NCBI RefSeq assembly: GCF_021462225.1 | Contig: NC_061811.1 | Span: 5,729,663-5,793,662 of the forward strand | Length of the DNA: 64,000 nt | DNA from: Girardinichthys multiradiatus | Taxonomy: Eukaryota; Chordata; Actinopteri; Cyprinodontiformes; Goodeidae | Direction: 5' to 3' | In this document: positions 25,301 through 42,302 of the stretch, piece by piece | Numbering within the stretch: position 1 is the stretch's first letter | Layout: every line of letters starts with the position of its first letter | The notes under the pieces: model-generated | What the model saw: the letters and a program-made list of their open reading frames with translations, nothing else | Told to the model about the DNA's origin: nothing | Database searches by the model: none | Made by a program: the position numbers and the translations under genes

Positions 25301-28300
25301 TGTGGCAACTGTTAAAACGATGCAGTGCGGTGGGGAAGGTGGTGTGCGGCTCTGTTGAAGGTCTTCAGATAAAGAAGTGTGGGAACAGCTGAAACACAGA
25401 GCTTTGTTTTTAGTTTGCACGGTGTGTCCTCTAAACCATCTCTGTTTTTCACCACTAACACTTGAGAGGCATAACTGGGACCCACGACCATCTTACACTG
25501 GGACCATATCCAGTCATTAGGCGTTCATCCGCCCCGCCTATCCCATCTATGGAAACGGGTGAATTTATATGATAAAACATCTTTGTTTTGTGTAAAAGGC
25601 AGATGGACTATTTAGAAAAAAGGAAACATAATTATAGATGGAAATTCACAACACAAAAAAATGGCATCAAAGTTCTGCAAAAATAGAAATGAAAATGAAA
25701 TGTCCAGAGATGCAGGGGGGGGGTTTCAGACCTGAAATATTTGTAGTTGATTCAGTTAATCAGTTCTGGGAATCATTAGAAAAATGTCTAAATTCAAAAG
25801 TAATATGATGTTTGTTTTGTACCCAAAGTTAATTAAATGAATTAAAGACAATGTCGTTTATTTTAGATTTTATTTTTTTCCAGTTCCCACTGGCATTTTA
25901 ATGATAAAATGTTTCCTTGTTAAAAAGCCAAAACTGAAACAGTACTCAATGTTCTGATTTAGCAAAGAAAGGCATTTAAAATCAGATTTGATGTATTTCA
26001 ATCTGTTCTTGTGTTTCTTGCAGATCGCCCACGATACACTGATACAGTATGGAAGCACTGACCTCCAAGCACTACTCCAAATCACAGGAGAAGGTGGAGC
26101 ATGGAGCAACCCAATCCTCAACGCCCTCCTCACTGGCCAGTCCACCAGGCCAGAGGACGGTTAGACTCAGTCTCTTTTCTGGATTCTGCAACCTTGAGCT
26201 TTCTACATAAATATTAACTAAGCTTTTCTTCCTGTGCTCTGTTTGTAGTTAATGCCTACATAAGCTTGGAAGGTGAGGGCTTCATGGAGATGCGAGTGAA
26301 ACATCTGGAAAAGATGGGCGAGGTGGCCAAGGCCGGAGTGTTGGCCAAAGCTTGCGCTGAATGCAGCCTTATTTCCAACCAGGGAATGTTTCGGCAAATA
26401 TACGTCTCCCAGCTCTGTCACCTGCTGCCCAATGAAGAGGCCATAATGGAGGTATGGAAATACAACTCAACACTTAATGTGGAGTTCTGAATAACCCATT
26501 TACGTCCAAGGGAGAAACTTTTAGATCCAGTCAGTTTCTGACCAGAACCATCAGTCATAGAATAGGAGTAGAGCACCACCGATGAGGCGGGTGTCTACTT
26601 TCTCTGAGCCAACTTGGGTTTCTGCTCCGGGTTCTGCCAGCTCTCAGCCCTCTCCGTCTCGGCTCCAGCAGCTGATCTGTCTGCCCGAGGAATTCACTCT
26701 GAGGCTGTTGGTTCTGTTGTACAGTCTGGGCATCTTCCATTCCCTGGATTTAGACCGAATCGTAAGCGGAACCAAAAAGTAATGTTAGATACGCTGGGTT
26801 TCGTATTAATTGTAGGTGCATAAAAACAAACCATCTGCTGGACTTTACACATTAAAGTACGGTGAACAAAACCAATTTCATCAGGCTTGTCTCTGATCCA
26901 GATAGGGCTCTTCATTGTTCTGGTTCTGTGTCTCTCAAAGTCTGACTCAACATAGAGGGCTTGGCTGTGGGGTCATCGGGTGCTGCTCCACCCGGCCAGG
27001 GGTCTTCTGAAAAGCTTTCGCCACATCGCGTTTCAAACATATTCAATGGTTTCTTTTCAAACCCTGTTGTTCACATTTTCTGGGATAAACGGGTCCAGAA
27101 CAAACAACCTAGATCAGATGTCTCTCGCTGGAAGGAGAAGTGTGATTCAAGATGTGTTCTCCTGCAGTCCTGAGAGGAAGAAACGGAGGAGAATGCATTC
27201 ATTTCCAAAGCTGACTGAGCTCTAAACTAGCAGCAAAAGATGAACACTTTAAAAAGTTGCCGTGCATTTAAATAAACTCTTGTTCTGACACAACCGTGAA
27301 ATAATAAAAAAACTGTTTCAGATCCATCTAATGTTTTATGGAGGCCTTCTGAGATTTCTGAACATCTGATATCACTGCGGTTCTAATCTTTGTCCTATTG
27401 TTTTCCGGCCTTCCTCAAATTGTTTTTTAATAACAAACAGAATAGTTACTGTCTCTGATTTCCCAAATCTAAACAATACGCTACTGACTTTGTGTTTCAT
27501 GTCCGTTCAGATATCCAGACTGGACTGTAAGGATGTGCTTGACGTCACAAGCAGTTTGGAGACGGAGGGAGAGGACAACACAGCCTTCATTCTGTGCACA
27601 ACCTTCCTAACTCAGCAGCTGCAGCAGGAGAGTCTTTACTGCTCCTGGTGAGTGGTGCATACTTCAGTTGAGCTTCTGAGTGAGCTAACCTGCTGTCCTG
27701 CCGTCAAATGACTGACCTCTAATAGGTCAGAAAATCAACACCTGAAATCAGGAGTTGTGCTTCTTCTGGATGCTTTTTAAACACTTCACTGGTTCTGAAA
27801 ATGGCAAACATTTTTCACACCGAGGAGTGTTGCTGTTCGAGAATTATTGATCAAGACCACTTTAAAGGGTTACATGAATGTCAGCCAAATATAAACATAC
27901 TTATTGTTTAAATATGTATATTTGTTTTTTGTATTCATTTGCTGTGGAGCTCATCAGACCATCATTCCTATGTGAAAATGTTCTTATCTTTCTGTATTGA
28001 AAGGGATTTGATATCGTTGTGGAGTAAGCTCCAGAGAAGACTTGACCCCTCGTCGACGTCTCTCCTGGAACGATGCCTTCAGCTCGGTGCCATTGCCAAA
28101 ACTGTCCAACATCTGCTTTACCTGGTCCGTGTGATTCAGGCAGAGGTTAGTTTCCACTGCGCTGCTCCATAATTCACAGATTATGGCAAGATCAGATTTG
28201 CTCAAAAAAGATGTTGATTCGATTGACATCATTTGTGGATCTGATCACCAACTTCCTCATTGCCCCCAACAGTGCTGAAGGTCTTCATTGGCACTTTGCA

Positions 28301-31300
28301 TTTTAAAAAACAAACACAAAATGTCATTAAGTCTGTCAACATTTCAAACACCATTTTAACTGTAACGTTTTGTTCTTTTTTTCAGGTGGAGGAAGTTGGA
28401 GTACCTGCCTCAGTAGAGCTTTGTGTCAAAGCTCTTCAACTTCCAAAGCAGGACGACTCAGAAACAAGAACATCCATTTGTAAGACGGTGTCCTGCCTTC
28501 TTCCCAATGATCTTGAAGTTTTGCGTGCCTGCCAGCTCACAGAGTTTCTCCTTGGCACCAGCCAGGAAGCTTACACATGTCTGAAGGAGCTCTATATGCG
28601 CCCAGACCAAAAGTATGACCAGGAAGGCAAAGTTATTCCCAACTCGCTCCGCTGCGAGTTGCTGCTAGCACTTAAAGCCTACTGGCCTTTTGATCCTGAG
28701 TTCTGGGACTGGAAAACTCTTAAATATCACTGCATATCACTTCTAGGGATCAGGCCGGAGTCAGATGAAGAGGAGGATGAAGAGGAGGAGGAGGAGGTGG
28801 AAGACAAACAAGAGAAGGCAAAACAGCTGGAGCCACTTGGAGGGCCAATAAAAAATGAATCTGAGCCCCACAACAGGATAAATGGTGGTCTTGAGGTGGA
28901 TAAAAATCAGATCAATAACCACACAGACATTAAGGGAAAGTGCGAGATTAAAAGGCCAAAGCTGCGCTGTCAGATTTGTAAGAGGTCCATCACAGACATA
29001 CAAATAATTCATCACTCCAAAAGACACACAGAGAAGAACAATCACCCCTGCCCTATTTGCTTGGAGGACTTCAGGAGCAGAAAGGACCTGATTCCTCACC
29101 TGAGAAGACACATTAAGAACCAGCTGCCTCCTTCCCAAAACAGCGTGAAGAAAGAGAACACGCAGAAACAAGTGGATGACGACAATGACGTTGAACCCGG
29201 CGAGATTACCGTCGACCCCTCATTGATGCTGTATTACAAATCCACACATGACCCCGACGTGTTGCATCACATCGTTGAACAAGCCCAAACCGCCAAGGAG
29301 AAGCAGGAGGACAATGACGAGCTTGTGACATTCGATTACATGGAAAAACACTTCAAGCTGCAGAACCGGGAGGTGTATCCGTGCCCGGGAACCAAATGTA
29401 CTCGGGTCTTTAAACATTCCAAGTACTTGTACGTTCACCTGAAATCAGAGCACAAAGGGGATGAAAATGTGAAACATTTTCATCAGATGAGGGACAAAAG
29501 GGAAAAATGTGTCTTCTGCCGACGTCACTTTGTCTCAGCTTACCATCACCGTAAACACAGGAAAGTTCACTACGGCGACCAGCCTTACATGTGTGTGGTT
29601 ACCGGCTGCGGCGCTCGCTTCGGGACATCTAATGAACTTGTGATGCACAAGCACACCCACGGCCTTCAGCTGAACTACCAGTGTGAGCTCAAAGGCTGTT
29701 ATGTCGCATACTCGGACCTGGGGCAGATATATCATCATGAAGCGCAGCATTTCAGAGATGCAGCCTTTACCTGCAGTGGTGCTGAATGCAAAAAATTCTT
29801 CTTATCAAAAAAGGACTTCCTAAAGCATTTATCCACGCACAACATAACTTTCACAGAAAACGACTTTGAGGCTCAGAGAAGGGCTAAGAGGAAATTCTTT
29901 AAGGCTGTTCGTGAAGTGATGGTGCGCCCCGTCAAGCCTGTGGATGCGACAGACGCTTTAAATGGCGACGTCTTGAACTCTCAGTCACTTAGTTGTGCCT
30001 CCGCGTTACAAGAACCTGAGATCAGGGACCCTAAGGCGACGACAACACTAGTGGCTGTGTGCTTCGACGGGAGTAAATTCACGTGCGGCTTTGAGAAGTG
30101 CGGAATGACGTTTTCCAGAGCCAGAGACGTCCAGAGGCATTTAAAATGTGCTCACCCGGAACATCTTAAATTGGAGAACAGAGAACACAAACAGGACATA
30201 GAGGAGAACTCGATGCCCAAGGAGATAAAGCCTGAAACGGAGCCAGAGAGCGAGGAGCAGGGAGAACATGAACACTTAACTCCATTGTTACCTGCGGAGT
30301 CGGGCAAAGAGAAAAAGGTGTCCCCTCATGCCAAATCCAATGAGACGAGCTGTTTAGGCCTAAACACAAAAGGTGACGCTCTGAAAGAAATCCTTATTGG
30401 GCTGAGTAAACTAAGCCTGAGCCCCTCATCGTCTCACAGCTTGCAAAACAAGACCCCTCAGTCCAACGCCGACTTGAAAGCATCTCAAACGTCCCTACAT
30501 CAAGCAATCATAGCGAAGCCTCCTGTTGTGTTGCTCAAGAAGAAACGACACCTGCTAGAAGAGAAGGTAAAAGCCGAAGCCGAACAAACGCTAGTAACGG
30601 CTGAGGAAGATAGCGTGGAACCGTTAGCCACAGCTAAGCCGTATGTCTGTGAGATGAAACGGTGTGGCTTTCGGACTGCTCGGAGCTACAGCTTGCTGCG
30701 GCACTATCTGTCCATACATAACCGCACCGTTGACGAGGCCAAGCAGCTGACCTCCTCCTTCAAGCCCTACAAGTGCCAACTCTGTACCAAGAGTCACAGA
30801 GAAAAGAAAGTGCTGAAGGCCCATTATATTCAAACACATAACATGAGTGAGGACTTCTTTGACAAACTGAGCTTTGGATCTGTGCAATTTAAAGGAAACA
30901 AGGTGTCTGCAACAACAAAGCATTCCATGAATCACAGTAAAAAGGTTAAAAAGAAGGATGCTCTGAAACTACAACACCAGCACGAGGCAAAGAAAGAGAC
31001 CGGAATTAGTGAAAATGGAGAAAACGGCAGCAATCATTCCTCAGTGGAAGAAGGAGAGGATGAAATGGAGCACAAAGAAAAAGATGATGAGCAGAAGGAG
31101 CAAAGCGGGGATAAGACCACCCAGGTCAGAACGAGGCGTGTGGTGGCCAAAAGCAACCTGTGTTACATCTTGGATAAATTCAGCAAACCGTTTCACTGTG
31201 TGGCGAAAAACTGCGACGCAGCTTTTTCCACTCAGGGAGGTCTCGTTCGACACCTGCAGTTTGTGCATCACTACAACCGCTCTCAGCTCCTGCTGGAAAG

Positions 31301-32966
31301 AGATGCCGATGTGCACAGCAGTCCTGAAGCCAGAAGGGAACCTGCAAAGAAAAGACCTCTTGCAAACTCTGATGAACCTCAGCCCCAGTTCAAGTGTCAC
31401 TTTGCAAACTGTTCCGCCTCCTACCACCTTAAAAGCAGTCTGGTGCGGCACACGCGAGATTATCACTCTCGACCTCCTGAGCTCATACGGTGCAAATTTG
31501 ACGGCTGCTCAAGGGTCTTCAGCCACAATGAGGCCCTTAAGAAACACACGCTTTACAGCCACTGTGAGTACTATGACTCATTGGTGGTACGGCTGCAGAG
31601 CACACACAAAAAGTCAGTTACCGGATGCCAAAAGAAGGTGATAGTTACACCAAATAGTCCTCAGAAAGAGGAAACTTCTTCACCCGCCGCTGAGAATTCA
31701 GAGTCTGAAGGGACGGCCCAGTCAGAAAAGAAGGGCAACGACGATGCTGATGTGAAAAAGGCGTCAGAAAAGCCAAAGAAAGATATGTTTAGCGGTTTTG
31801 TCTTAAGATCTCATGAGGAAGCACTACAGATGTGTCAGGACCGTTGTTTGCGTGCAGCTTACCCGTGCATGGTCCAAGACTGCGACTCTGTCGTTACCTA
31901 CCTGCACAGCTTGCACCGTCACTACCTGGGGGTGCACCGCATGCGTCGAGAAGATCTCAGCACACACGAAGGTAAACTTGTTTTTAATGCAGAGCAGCTT
32001 GAGGTGCTGATCCAGAGGAAGTCCGCCAGGCCACCTGTTACGGGAGAATGTTCACCTGAAGCGGTTCAGAAAACGGAGCTCCAAGCAGAAAACACAGAGG
32101 GGCAGCCTCCACCTCTGAGTCCCCCGGCAGTCGGAGATGAAACACAGGACGAGGACAGCCGTGAGCCTCTAGCATTGCCAGAGGAGAAGCAGGTGGAGCT
32201 TCCACATGTTGAGAAAAGTGAGGTTGCCAATGAGGTGCTTAAAGATGGACTGATCAAGGAAGAGCCTACTGAGGAGCCAACTGTAGCTGTAGCACCTCAG
32301 ACCACTACAAAACAAGATGAAAGATCAATTTTAGACAAATTCAAACCACTTCTTCGCCCAGTCACTGTTGATCTTTCACCTCCATGCTCGCTGCGCTTTA
32401 CTTCTGAGGCAGGCATCAAAGATGGCGCTAAAATACTAAACAACTCGACGTCGCCGCCGTCGCCACCCTCGGCTCCTCTTCGCCAGCCACTGAAACGGAA
32501 AAACGAACTTTCTGAACAGCCTTTCAACTTCAAAGAAGCCAAGCCTAAAAGCCCCTCTCCAGGCCCTTTTGACATTGCTGCCTATAAGCCCATGGGCTTT
32601 GAGTCTTCCTTCTTGAAGTTCATTCAAGAAACAACTCCAGTGGAGACAGAGCAACCAGTGAAACATCAGGAGACTTTCAAACGCAGCGGCTCTGTGAAGG
32701 AGAACAACCAGTTGGGAATCTCTCACACCCGCAGCAGACGCACTCATTCCCCACTGGTGAAGCCCCAAGTGATGACTGGAGACTTCACCTCGGTACAAAA
32801 CTTGAAGTCCATCCTGGACAAAGCCCTGGCTGGGTGTGGGGACCTGGCCATAAAGCAGCTACAGTACCTCAGACCAGTGGTGGTCCTGGGAAGACCTGTA
32901 TCCAGCGCCACCATGAATGACCTCTTCTCATCGAAGACAAACAGCAAACTGCTTCATGGAAGTTAG
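19126..32966 (+). CDS. rlf: RLF zinc-finger protein, 8 exons
   Basis: RLF is a large nuclear C2H2 protein linked to chromatin and gene activation; its human gene also neighbours ZMPSTE24. Exons: 19126-19305, 22107-22261, 23874-23955, 26024-26159, 26249-26451, 27511-27647, 28004-28145, 28386-32966 (5616 nt, 1871 aa; human 1914). The N-terminal 345 residues form the helical RLF/ZNF292 domain (for example CHLLPNEEAIME and EGEDNTAFILCTT). The last exon (1526 aa) begins EEVGVPASVELCVKALQLP, has PNSLRCELLLALKAYWPFD, an acidic run (EEDEEEEEEVED), then about 14 C2H2 fingers between residues 540 and 1530, many of the longer C-x4-C type, and a low-complexity C-terminus. All phases join. An ATG in an AAGATGGCGG context supports the start. 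Confidence 0.96.
19358..19389 (+). repeat. Poly-T run of about 32 nt
   Basis: A homopolymer of T 50 nt into rlf intron 1. It could be the A-tail of an antisense insertion, but no element was recognised beside it. Confidence 0.9.
20666..20821 (-). pseudogene. Fossil Myb/SANT-like DNA-binding domain
   Basis: The minus strand is open for 52 codons here: HEKVFAEVADRMKSQGFYRT then P-R-Q-S-R-E-K-L-K-N, ending in GRSGPNPKPCF. This has the pattern of Myb/SANT-like domains of transposon origin: N/H-E-x-V-F-x-E-V-A, G-x-x-R-T-x-x-Q-x-R-x-K-x-K-x-L, S-G-x-x-x-K. The surrounding 300 nt are GC-rich compared with the AT-rich intron and include GTACCGGGCCGG near 20940. There is no start, stop or partner gene, so it is probably a piece of a DNA transposon (PIF/Harbinger-related or similar) in rlf intron 1. 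Confidence 0.65.
23184..23202 (+). repeat. (AT)n microsatellite
   Basis: About 19 nt of alternating A and T in rlf intron 2. Confidence 0.8.
24050..24500. repeat. Unclassified GC-rich repeat in rlf intron 3
   Basis: Contains TTCCACCGAACCAGTTCCAG, ATCTGCACCGGTTCTTAATG and CTGAGCCGGGCCAAATCC, the vocabulary of a degenerate non-autonomous DNA transposon. It is followed at 24260-24470 by a sequence common next to fish repeats (GGCCACTCTGAATGGCCCGG). A similar CCAACACCGGCACCGGCTCA block is at 25246-25266. No termini could be set. Confidence 0.35.
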
Positions 32967-33113
32967 TTTCACTGAGCACCTTTTTTAACTTGGCAATGAA
33001 AAATGACTTTCTTTTCATAAACTATGTATCAGTATTTTTTATTTGATCCAAAAAAAAAAAAAAAATTCAGTTTTGTTTTAATTTAACTGAACTTTTGTAG
33101 AAATTAGCATAAG

Positions 33114-33119
33114 AATAAA
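33114..33119 (+). terminator. Candidate rlf polyadenylation signal
   Basis: AATAAA about 150 nt after the rlf stop. Vertebrate RLF may have a longer 3' UTR, so later signals are also possible. The interval 33120-34100 shows nothing else. Confidence 0.4.
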
Positions 33120-34113
33120 ACAACAAGCCTCATAGGTGCCCATCAGAACAGTCTGACAGTATTTTAGACTTTATCAAAGCTGTCAGATAACATTCAATGT
33201 GTTAATTCACTCCTAAGTGTGTATATATACTCAAGCCCTCCCAAGTACATGTATAGCTTTTCAGATTGTTAGAAATGATCAGTAGCATAATGCCAAGCCT
33301 TTTCACTATTGTGAAAATGTGAAATATTTCCCTACTATTAAGGTCCAGAGAAGTATGTTTGGTTATTTTTCACTTCTGTTGATATGAAATCAGTGTTGGC
33401 AGCAGTTCTTGGACAACATGTATGTAATGATTTCTAATTAAAAAAGTAATGTGGAAACCAGTTTAGGGCATTTTTAATCCATGAAGTGGTTTTTAGAGTT
33501 GCTTTGATTGTGAGACACCTGAAGGCTTGTTTTTAAGCTGATGTCAAATTCTTGTAAGCTGGATTCATTTCTTGCATTTCAGTTTGTCTCTGATTGGAGA
33601 TGTATGGTTAAATAGCTTTGTACACAGATATGTTAAATATAGGGTTATGTTTGGAACTGCATAAGAGTATTTACACACAATTTACAGAATCAAAATGGTA
33701 TTAAAATTAAATCATCTATTATTGGATAGAAATGGCAAACAATCACTACAAATGAATGAGATATGAAGAAAGAATGATGCTGAATCATTTGCTTAATGTA
33801 TTTTACAGCACTCTCAGGATTATATAAAATAATAGATCATATTTGATCATGTTTAAAGATCCCAAGCATCTCAGGGTGTGGCGCTTTCAATTGGAAATCA
33901 TGACAAATAGCGCCCCCTACAGGGTTAGAACTTTTGTGTTAAGTCCGTCACATTTAACAATAGCTCCATGCATAGAAAAGTAGGAGATGGTATAATAGGT
34001 GCGTCAACGTTGCTGCCATATTGTGAGTGGTATTCCTGTGAAACATGCAGAAAGTTGTACGAGACGGTTTTATTTAAAGGGTTTTAGGTGTGTGTTAATA
34101 TCAAATATGCAAG

Positions 34114-34174
34114 TACTACTTTTCAACATATGAATATATATATATATATACTTTTAATACGTTGAAAAGTAGTA
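34114..34174. repeat. Perfect 14-bp inverted repeat around an (AT)n core
   Basis: TACTACTTTTCAAC (34114-34127) and GTTGAAAAGTAGTA (34161-34174) are exact reverse complements separated by 33 nt that include alternating AT. The unit could extrude as a cruciform or be the core of a MITE. It lies between rlf and zmpste24. Confidence 0.8.
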
Positions 34175-34336
34175 TATGTATGTTAGACGTCATGCAAACT
34201 TAAAATAAGTAAAATATAGCAACTTAGGGAATAACAGTCATTAAAGAATTTAAATTAGGACGAAATGAAACTTCTACTGGTTTGATGTCTTGATATGAGG
34301 TCTTTTAGGTAAACGACTAGGGACGTAACATTGCTC

Positions 34337-34348
34337 TGCGCATGCGCA
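34337..34348. promoter_or_regulatory. Palindromic NRF-1 consensus site
   Basis: TGCGCATGCGCA matches the NRF-1 consensus YGCGCAYGCGCR on both strands. It is isolated in AT-rich DNA 1.6 kb upstream of the zmpste24 ATG and 1.4 kb after the rlf stop, so its function is uncertain. Confidence 0.4.
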
Positions 34349-35930
34349 GTGCCTCAAGGTAGGGCGTATTTTCGGGTTGGATGGATCGTCAGAACATTAC
34401 TTTCCAATCACCTTGGTTTACCCCTTATTCCTAACAAGTATGGTCAGCTTTAATATTTAAATATTATATTAAATATAATAATTTAAAATATTTGTTTTAC
34501 ATAAATATTATAACGTTACCTAATGTAACATTGTTGATGTTAAATGAACGAGATGAAATCAGATATTCACATATACATTCACTGTAAACACGATGAACCT
34601 TTTTTTTTCTTACCACCTGACATTAAATCAGATTCAACTTTTTCTGTTTGATTTCAGTTAGAATTACCAAAATTATTGCTGTTCACTGTAATAACTTTAA
34701 GGTAATTTTTAATTAAAAAAAAGATCCTATTGAGATTTTATGGATTAAGTTAAATAATTCTAATCTGATCTATTAATTAAAGATTTCTACCCCATTATAT
34801 TTTTTTGGTGAAAAATGGCTGAAGCAAATATACGTTGACTATACCTAAAAGCAAAGGAAAAGGAAAATAGTTATGTTGAATTTTTGAATAGTATGTTGTT
34901 ACAGTATACAAGTTTATCACATTTTTACGTTCTCATAATTTATATTATTAGATTGTGATAACGTTTTGTTGAAACATCAGAAAGTTATTGTTAGAACAAG
35001 AACATTTTCACATTGTCCAACCACGATGCTCTATTAATATTTGTTCATGGTGCAGCTTCTACACTTCCATATCTTTCTGAGATAAATTATAGTTTAGAGG
35101 AACTTTCTGTGCTGTTTTTACATTTGTTGTTCTATTTTATTATTAAGTTAAGTTATTAAGTTAAAGACCATTTTAAAGGGACCTCCTTTACCTTATTCAG
35201 TAGACATTTGTATGTATTCAACCGAAACAATTTACGTTAATATTTTCAAAACATATTTGCCCAGTAAAATTTACAAGACAGTGAGGACACAACTGCGGTG
35301 CTATGAAACCAGTGCAGAGACTTCTGTCTCTGTGAGTCCATATAAAATGTTCCTTTTATTAAGGTCATTTATTTACAACAAGGAAGTACGTCATAGAGGG
35401 GAAATAATAAACAAACAATACTATGTATGTTCGTTTTGGGAGAATGAATAAAACGACTATTTACAGGAGATTTGTTTCTAATAAACCGAGCTCCTGTTTT
35501 AAAAAATAAGCCCGTTCGACGATAAAGAAAACGTCGGTCAGCGGGTTTAATAAATGAGCGTCCAGATTGAGCAACTGCGCCCCCTGGAGTCACCAAACGA
35601 AATGGTCTCGGAATTCGGTGCGTGACGGCGGAACCAACGTCACGGCCATTGCATTGGGGACACAAAACGTTGAAACACCTCCCCGACGGGCGCTCTGGAG
35701 TCTTACATGAATGGGAAAAAGCATTGAATGTCGAAGCGTTGGTTTGGGGAATAAAAGCTGGATGCGTAGCTTCCGTTTTTTAGTCGGTGTCTGTCGGATT
35801 GACGCTGAATCGTCTTTTTCTCCGTACTAGAAGTTTAAAGCGTGTCTTTGTGTGAAGCGGAAGCGGAGTAGCCGTTGGCCCAAACACCCAGCCTGTCAGT
35901 CAGTTGGTCAGAGAGAAACCCAGAGCAAAG

Positions 35931-40862
<4,932 letters not shown>

Positions 40863-41358
40863 CGGGGCTGGAAGGGGGAGCGGCGAGCGCTGCCTCCTCC
40901 TAAGGGCCTCCGCAGACCTCTCCTGGCCCTGTGATGCTGCCTGATGTTTTTCTTCCCATCTGTCCCCAACCATTGAGTTTTAATTTTTTTTAACCCATCT
41001 CCACTTTACATACTTTCAACAAAACCAAAATATTTCAGCGTGAGGCAACCTAAAAAGTATTAGCCTTTACCCTTTTCCTCTGGAAACACCAATTATGCAG
41101 TTTGCTGTGAGGAATCATCTGGACAATGTTTGTTTAGGAAAAGATTGTCAGAGTAAAGTTTAGTTGACACTTTTATTTAGCAGTTTTGGTTTTGAAATTA
41201 TTTATTAATTATGTTCTGTATATATTTTAAAAAGACAAAATACATTTTAGGATTTCTTTTCAGGTTATTGACCTTGGTATAAGGATGCAGACAGGATGTC
41301 AAACTAGTGAAGAATTTGTTAGAATACTTAACAGGTATTCTAGTTGTCTGTTATTAGC

Positions 41359-41364
41359 AATAAA
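41359..41364 (+). terminator. Candidate zmpste24 polyadenylation signal
   Basis: AATAAA about 500 nt after the stop. A second AATAAA at 41980-41985 would give a 1.1-kb 3' UTR. Both are plausible. The sequence between holds nothing else. Confidence 0.4.
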
Positions 41365-42302
41365 GGAATTAGCCTCATCTGTACTCATGACAATGCTTTT
41401 TATAGATAAACAGGCTAGATTTTGATTTGTCCTGCAAGCACAGCTTTGTTGTGGCCCTTGAACAGTTCGTTTTTGTAAGTATCAAAAAGTTTTTTTTTAA
41501 TCAACAGTTTGATGAAATTCCAGTTTTTCAGGGGAGCTGTGCTAAACGGCTGGAAACCATGACAAACGTGAGTGCCTCTGAATCTCTTTTTGTTCTGAGA
41601 GTGGACACGATGTGAACAGAGCAGTTCAGAAAGTTTTAGTTGAAGTTAAATTAGACTTGAGATTTTTATTTTCTACATGAAATGAAGAACTATGTTATTT
41701 TTCTTAAGTACTTGCCTGCATTAAAGGGTCCAACCAGCCCTGTACTTAATGTCATTGTAATGATTAGGTTTAGGATGTATGAAAGTGAAAATGTTGAATG
41801 TGGTTTGAGTTTTTAAGTTAACTCAATGTTTAGTTTCTTCTCTGGATTTCAGCCCAGGGTTGCCTGGCAGGCAAAGTATATATGGGGACATTGGGAAAGG
41901 GGGCTATACATTTTCCTTTAGCACACAAGCCAGAGTTTGGTTTGCTCAAAAGGGGGTTGATGCTTTCTTTGCTGTGTTGAATAAAATTCTGCAAAGCATG
42001 TATCTCATTCTGTTTACCTGATATTCTCCTGCTTCTGGAAATATTTTGGTCATTAATTAGTAATAGTATTGATTAATTAAGTCAGAATTGTGGACACATT
42101 TGAAAGAATACCTGCTCGATTTTGCTCCTTAGATGTTAAAAAAATATTTTAATCCAACCCAAAGATGAGGAAAAAATAAAATGACATGCATGTTAAAATG
42201 TTTTTAACAAAGAAGGTTAAACTGTGAAGCATCTTTACAAAAAATGACTTAGCTGTCCCCTTATGAGATACTATAAATATTACGGATATCCAGGCTGCAT
42301 CC

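Noticed and set aside
28260..28385. Upstream 42-codon extension of the long rlf frame
   Set aside because: It starts with a non-ATG codon and includes the polypyrimidine tract and TTTCAG acceptor, so it is intron 7; the exon begins at 28386.
31009..31641. 210-codon open frame overlapping the rlf last exon
   Set aside because: It is in another frame of the zinc-finger coding sequence and shows no domain. The rlf frame there has well-formed C2H2 fingers.
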